Source of the DNA: JAAYFJ01 sp964344295
GTDB taxonomy: Bacteria; Bacillota; Clostridia; Tissierellales; Peptoniphilaceae
NCBI GenBank assembly: GCA_964344295.1
Contig: CAYFMR010000005.1
Span: 19,797-83,796, forward strand
Length of the DNA: 64,000 nucleotides
Direction of reading: 5' to 3'
Numbering within the stretch: position 1 is the first letter of the stretch; each line of letters begins with the position of its first letter. The notes under the pieces were generated by a model that ran no database searches, was not told where the DNA came from, and worked only from the letters and a program-made list of their open reading frames with translations. The translations under genes and the position numbers were made by a program. Positions 61,524 through 64,000 of the stretch are shown in pieces.

Positions 61524-62939
61524 TTGGTAAAAGCAGAACGTGATAATTGGGGTTCGAAGTTTGGCTTTATTATGGCCGCTGCGGGCTCTGCCATCGGCTT
61601 AGGTAATATTTGGCGTTTCCCCTATCTGACCGGGGTTTCCGGCGGGGGAGCATTCCTACTTGTCTATGCCATTTGTGCAATTTTTGTTGGTTTCTCCATT
61701 ATGTTGGCTGAGTTTACCATGGGACGCTACACCGGAAAAGCCGTTGTAGGAGCTTATAAGAGCATTGGTAAACAATGGACTTTCGCAGGATTTATGGGGA
61801 TTGTCACTGCCGTTATGATCATGGGATTCTATCCCGTTGTCGGTGGTTGGGCTACAGCTTACATCTTTAAGTCCGCTTTTGGCGTACTAACTGACCCTGG
61901 AGCAGCAGGATCCATTTTCGAAGGCTTCATGAGCGCTCCGATCGAACCGTTGATCTGGGTTGCCATTTACATGGTGTTAAACATTGTCGTTGTGGCCAAA
62001 GGGATCGCCGGTGGGATTGAAAAGGTAACGAAAATCTTAATGCCCGCGCTATTTGCTTTATTAGTTATCATTGCGGTTCGTGGTTTAACGTTACCAGGCT
62101 CTGGAGCAGGGGTATCCTTCCTGTTCAAACCGGACTTCTCCAAGCTGGATGGCTCTGTGGTACTGGCAGCTTTGGGACAATCTTTCTTCTCTCTATCCGT
62201 TGGGATGGGTTGTATGTTAACCTACGGTTCCTTCTTGAGCAAAGAAGAAAACCTGGTATCCAACGCCGTGTTGGTCACCATCTTTGACACTTGCTGTGCA
62301 CTAGTGGCAGGGTTGGCCATGTTCCCGGCACTCTTTGCTTACGGCCTTGACCCTGCAGCAGGCCCGGGACTGATTTTCGTCGTTATGCCCACCGTATTTG
62401 CGAACATGGGAGGCATCGGTCGTGTGTTCATGACTCTGTTCTTCATCGCCTTTACTTTTGCGGCTTGGTCTTCTTCCATTTCTCTATTTGAAGAAGTTAT
62501 CGACTACTTGATCGAGCAGCTACACATGACACGTAAAAAAGGCGTGGTCATCGCCTCTGTCCTATTCAGTATCATGGCGATTCTGTCTTCTCTATCCCTT
62601 GGTGTCCTTTCCGAGTTCCACATCTTAGGCTTAGGTTTCTTTGACCTGTTTGATACCGTTACGGATAAAGTATACATGGCCATCGGTGGTGCTCTTCTAG
62701 CCATCTGTGTTGGTTGGGCGATCCCCAAAGAAGAGCTTCGCAAAGAAGTCACCAACAATGGTGAAGTTTCATTCGGCCTATTCGACGTATGGCACGGACT
62801 ATTACGCTACGTCATCCCTGTAGTGGTTGGTATTATCTCCATTACCGGTATGTTAGCTGCTAAAGATCATATGTTAGCGATCTTAGCTGGTCTGATCTCC
62901 ATCGTGGTCATGGCAATCTTCTCGAAGAAGATGCGATAA
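61524..62939 (+). CDS. NSS-family sodium-dependent amino acid transporter, copy 4
   Basis: 471 aa, starting at TTG 61524 after AAAGGAGGATTAAT; there is no ATG nearby. It is the most divergent copy: N-terminus MVKAERDNWGSK, helix 6 QSFFSLSVGMGCMLTYGSF, and a different loop (LTDPGAAGSIFEGFMSAP). Helix 1 GSAIGLGNIWRFPY is unchanged. It ends at a strong terminator. Confidence 0.92.
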   Translation: MVKAERDNWGSKFGFIMAAAGSAIGLGNIWRFPYLTGVSGGGAFLLVYAICAIFVGFSIMLAEFTMGRYTGKAVVGAYKSIGKQWTFAGFMGIVTAVMIMGFYPVVGGWATAYIFKSAFGVLTDPGAAGSIFEGFMSAPIEPLIWVAIYMVLNIVVVAKGIAGGIEKVTKILMPALFALLVIIAVRGLTLPGSGAGVSFLFKPDFSKLDGSVVLAALGQSFFSLSVGMGCMLTYGSFLSKEENLVSNAVLVTIFDTCCALVAGLAMFPALFAYGLDPAAGPGLIFVVMPTVFANMGGIGRVFMTLFFIAFTFAAWSSSISLFEEVIDYLIEQLHMTRKKGVVIASVLFSIMAILSSLSLGVLSEFHILGLGFFDLFDTVTDKVYMAIGGALLAICVGWAIPKEELRKEVTNNGEVSFGLFDVWHGLLRYVIPVVVGIISITGMLAAKDHMLAILAGLISIVVMAIFSKKMR

Positions 62940-62967
62940 AGTATAAAACATGAATGACCTTACCTTC

Positions 62968-62998
62968 AAAAAAGACCGTCCTTTTGGACGGTCTTTTT
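62968..62998 (+). terminator. Terminator after NSS copy 4
   Basis: AAAGACCGTCC-TTTT-GGACGGTCTTTTT. Confidence 0.92.
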
Positions 62999-63127
62999 AT
63001 CATTCTCATGGTGATGGGAAGGCAAAGGAGAGGGATGTTGGACGGCGGAAGCACTTCGCCGGTGCCGGTCGAAGGATGAAAGGCAGGCGGTGAAGTCCAG
63101 CCGCCTGATCCGGACGATGAAACATCA

Positions 63128-63162
63128 AAAGCCATTGGAACGGATGGTTCCAATGGCTTTTA
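63128..63162. terminator. Bidirectional hairpin near the mcrC remnant
   Basis: AAAGCCATTGGAAC / GTTCCAATGGCTTT stem, symmetrical, followed by TACTTG. It could terminate transcription from the minus-strand mcrC remnant. Confidence 0.65.
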
Positions 63163-63206
63163 CTTGAATGTAAAGACCTATTTTGATACCAAATGCACAC
63201 GGCACT

Positions 63207-63262
63207 GACCTTTTATTAAAAGGTTCACCCACCATTAAAAGGTGTAGGAATAATTAAAAAGT
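63207..63262. repeat. Three short near-tandem repeats (TTAAAAGGT type)
   Basis: ATTAAAAGGTTCA, ATTAAAAGGTGTA and ATTAAAAAGTTCA follow one another at ~19-base spacing just after the mcrC remnant. The first unit overlaps the palindrome CCTTTTATTAAAAGG. Confidence 0.5.
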
Positions 63263-63800
63263 TCAATCCGAAAAATACTCATCTACAATTGCATTCAATT
63301 GCGCGGCAATTTCCGAGAAATCTCTATTCAGGTCAAGCGTTTTTACGCTGATTTTGTTTCCGCTCATTCTGTAGCTGTTGTTCGGCTGAATGGCTTCGTC
63401 AGTTGCGGCATACAGGAGCATACCGGAAACCGTATGCGGTTGAGTTCCGAACTCTGTGTCTTTGTTTTTCACATAAGTGAAAATCTGATATAGATTCCCA
63501 GAGTGTAAGGTGTGGACATCGTACTGAGCCTGTGTCGTATGCGTGTAATACTTGGCATCTATAATCAACACAGTGCTTCCTTGGGTCAGCGTGATGTCAC
63601 TCTGCATTACCGGAAGCATTGTGTCGATGCCGTCATCTAATGCCCACGGAATTTGAGATGCCGTTGCCGTTACCTGCGGACATTCCTTTGCGTAATACTC
63701 CAGTATGAACTTTTCATACAGTCGGTTCATACGCTGCTCGTCGATGAAAGAAGCCAGCCGGTATTCGCCAGAGTCCGTGGTCAACAGCATCCCATAACGG
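63263..63800 (-). pseudogene. Truncated second mcrC (C-terminal nuclease half)
   Basis: The minus-strand frame ending at 63263 covers residues ~170-346 of a protein about 70% identical to the McrC at 12107 (judged by eye). It has EQRMNRLYEKFILEYY, the nuclease motif MQSDITL...LIIDAKYY with both Asp and the Lys, and LYQIFTYVKNKD. Homology begins near 63790 at GMLLTTDSG; further upstream the frame is antisense to a phage gene. The McrB-binding N-terminal half and mcrB are absent, so it is a fragment, not a start-to-stop gene. Confidence 0.8.
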
Positions 63801-64000
63801 TCTCGGCATGGCAATAGGAAAAGTGTCGGAAGCCAATAAGTTTGAGGTAGGCTGGCAGGCGCAGTTCCACGAGGATGTGCAGTTTAGCGGCGACGTTAGC
63901 TTCTCTTCGCTGACTTGGCTGCGCGACTTGATATTCCCCATAGGTTCCATCCGTATGACTATAACCACCACGGGGGCTACAACATTTCTTGGTGGCACAT
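63790..64000 (+). pseudogene. Phage tail/structural protein fragment (5' truncated, runs off the window)
   Basis: The plus frame reads HNGLGMAIGKVSEANKFEVGW, then FHEDVQFSGDVSFSSL, then RDLIFPIGSIRMTIT and TTFLGGT at the window end. The FPIGSI...T.FLGGT(W) pattern is typical of the C-terminal region of phage tail-fibre and baseplate proteins. There is no ribosome site before ATG 63808, and the upstream homologous frame breaks at the mcrC junction, so its 5' end is missing. The 3' end lies beyond the window. Confidence 0.55.

Noticed and set aside
1..64000. CRISPR array, insertion sequence or integrase
   Set aside because: No regularly spaced repeats, transposase motifs or integrase genes were found. 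Mobility is suggested only by gene remnants and the phage fragment at the right edge.

Overview
The window looks like a chromosomal contig or scaffold from a low-to-medium GC anaerobic Firmicute of the Clostridia/Tissierellia type. The evidence is a T-box leader, a tetrahydrofolate (THF) riboswitch, strong AGGAGG ribosome binding sites with some GTG/TTG starts, a two-gene ADP-glucose pyrophosphorylase (glgC plus glgD), a 2-hydroxyacyl-CoA dehydratase with its activator, a butyrate/4-hydroxybutyrate-type CoA-transferase, and four tandem sodium-coupled amino acid transporters. This suggests an amino-acid-fermenting anaerobe that stores glycogen. The genus cannot be fixed from the sequence. Three runs of exactly 100 N (16896-16995, 21084-21183, 24933-25032) are scaffold gaps of unknown true size, and each breaks a gene.

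Layout. 1-7289: a HerA/DUF87-type ATPase, cut by the window start, and a tight glycogen operon glgB-glgC-glgD-glgA. 7410-9760: a membrane protein, an Xre regulator, and gene debris that includes a broken PHP-domain gene. 9883-13802: an McrBC restriction operon preceded by a promoter module that recurs just after it, followed by an apparently frameshifted gene. 13955-20895: an AlkD-type glycosylase, the 2-hydroxyacyl-CoA dehydratase cluster, an FMN reductase, thpR and a MATE exporter. 20896-22500: a second graveyard with a broken MNT-HepT module, a copy of the regulator 3' end with its terminator, a lipoprotein, and a glgA 3' remnant. 22705-25490: an amino acid ABC transporter read from a T-box leader. 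26698-32999: an LtaS-like sulfatase, then dnaJ-family and clpB heat-shock genes. 33000-43586: mixed housekeeping genes (folT with its riboswitch, a TtcA-like protein, xth, a GNAT-HAD fusion, pncB, a nitroreductase, a CoA-transferase, an HTH/membrane-protein pair). 43638-47991: an ABC exporter with a giant coiled-coil permease. 48189-50533: queH, a thiamine-binding-type protein and a radical SAM/SPASM protein. 50978-51857: three tRNA genes. 52005-54702: a glycolipid-type operon (MGDG-synthase-like transferase, NodB deacetylase, flippase-like membrane protein). 54950-62939: four NSS transporters and a lipoprotein. 63263-64000: a truncated second mcrC abutting a phage tail fragment.

How the genes fit together. 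glgC and glgD would form ADP-glucose, glgA would polymerise it and glgB would branch it. The T-box would couple amino acid import to tRNA charging. A CtsR-like box at the dnaJ promoter suggests class III heat-shock control of dnaJ-clpB. Folate uptake is controlled by THF. No wholly new system is certain. The best leads are the mcrBC promoter duplication with its broken cargo gene, the mcrC/phage junction, the glycolipid-like operon, the double-operator HTH operon, and an exact 233-bp identity tract between two NSS paralogues. All identifications come from reading motifs by eye. No database search was run.
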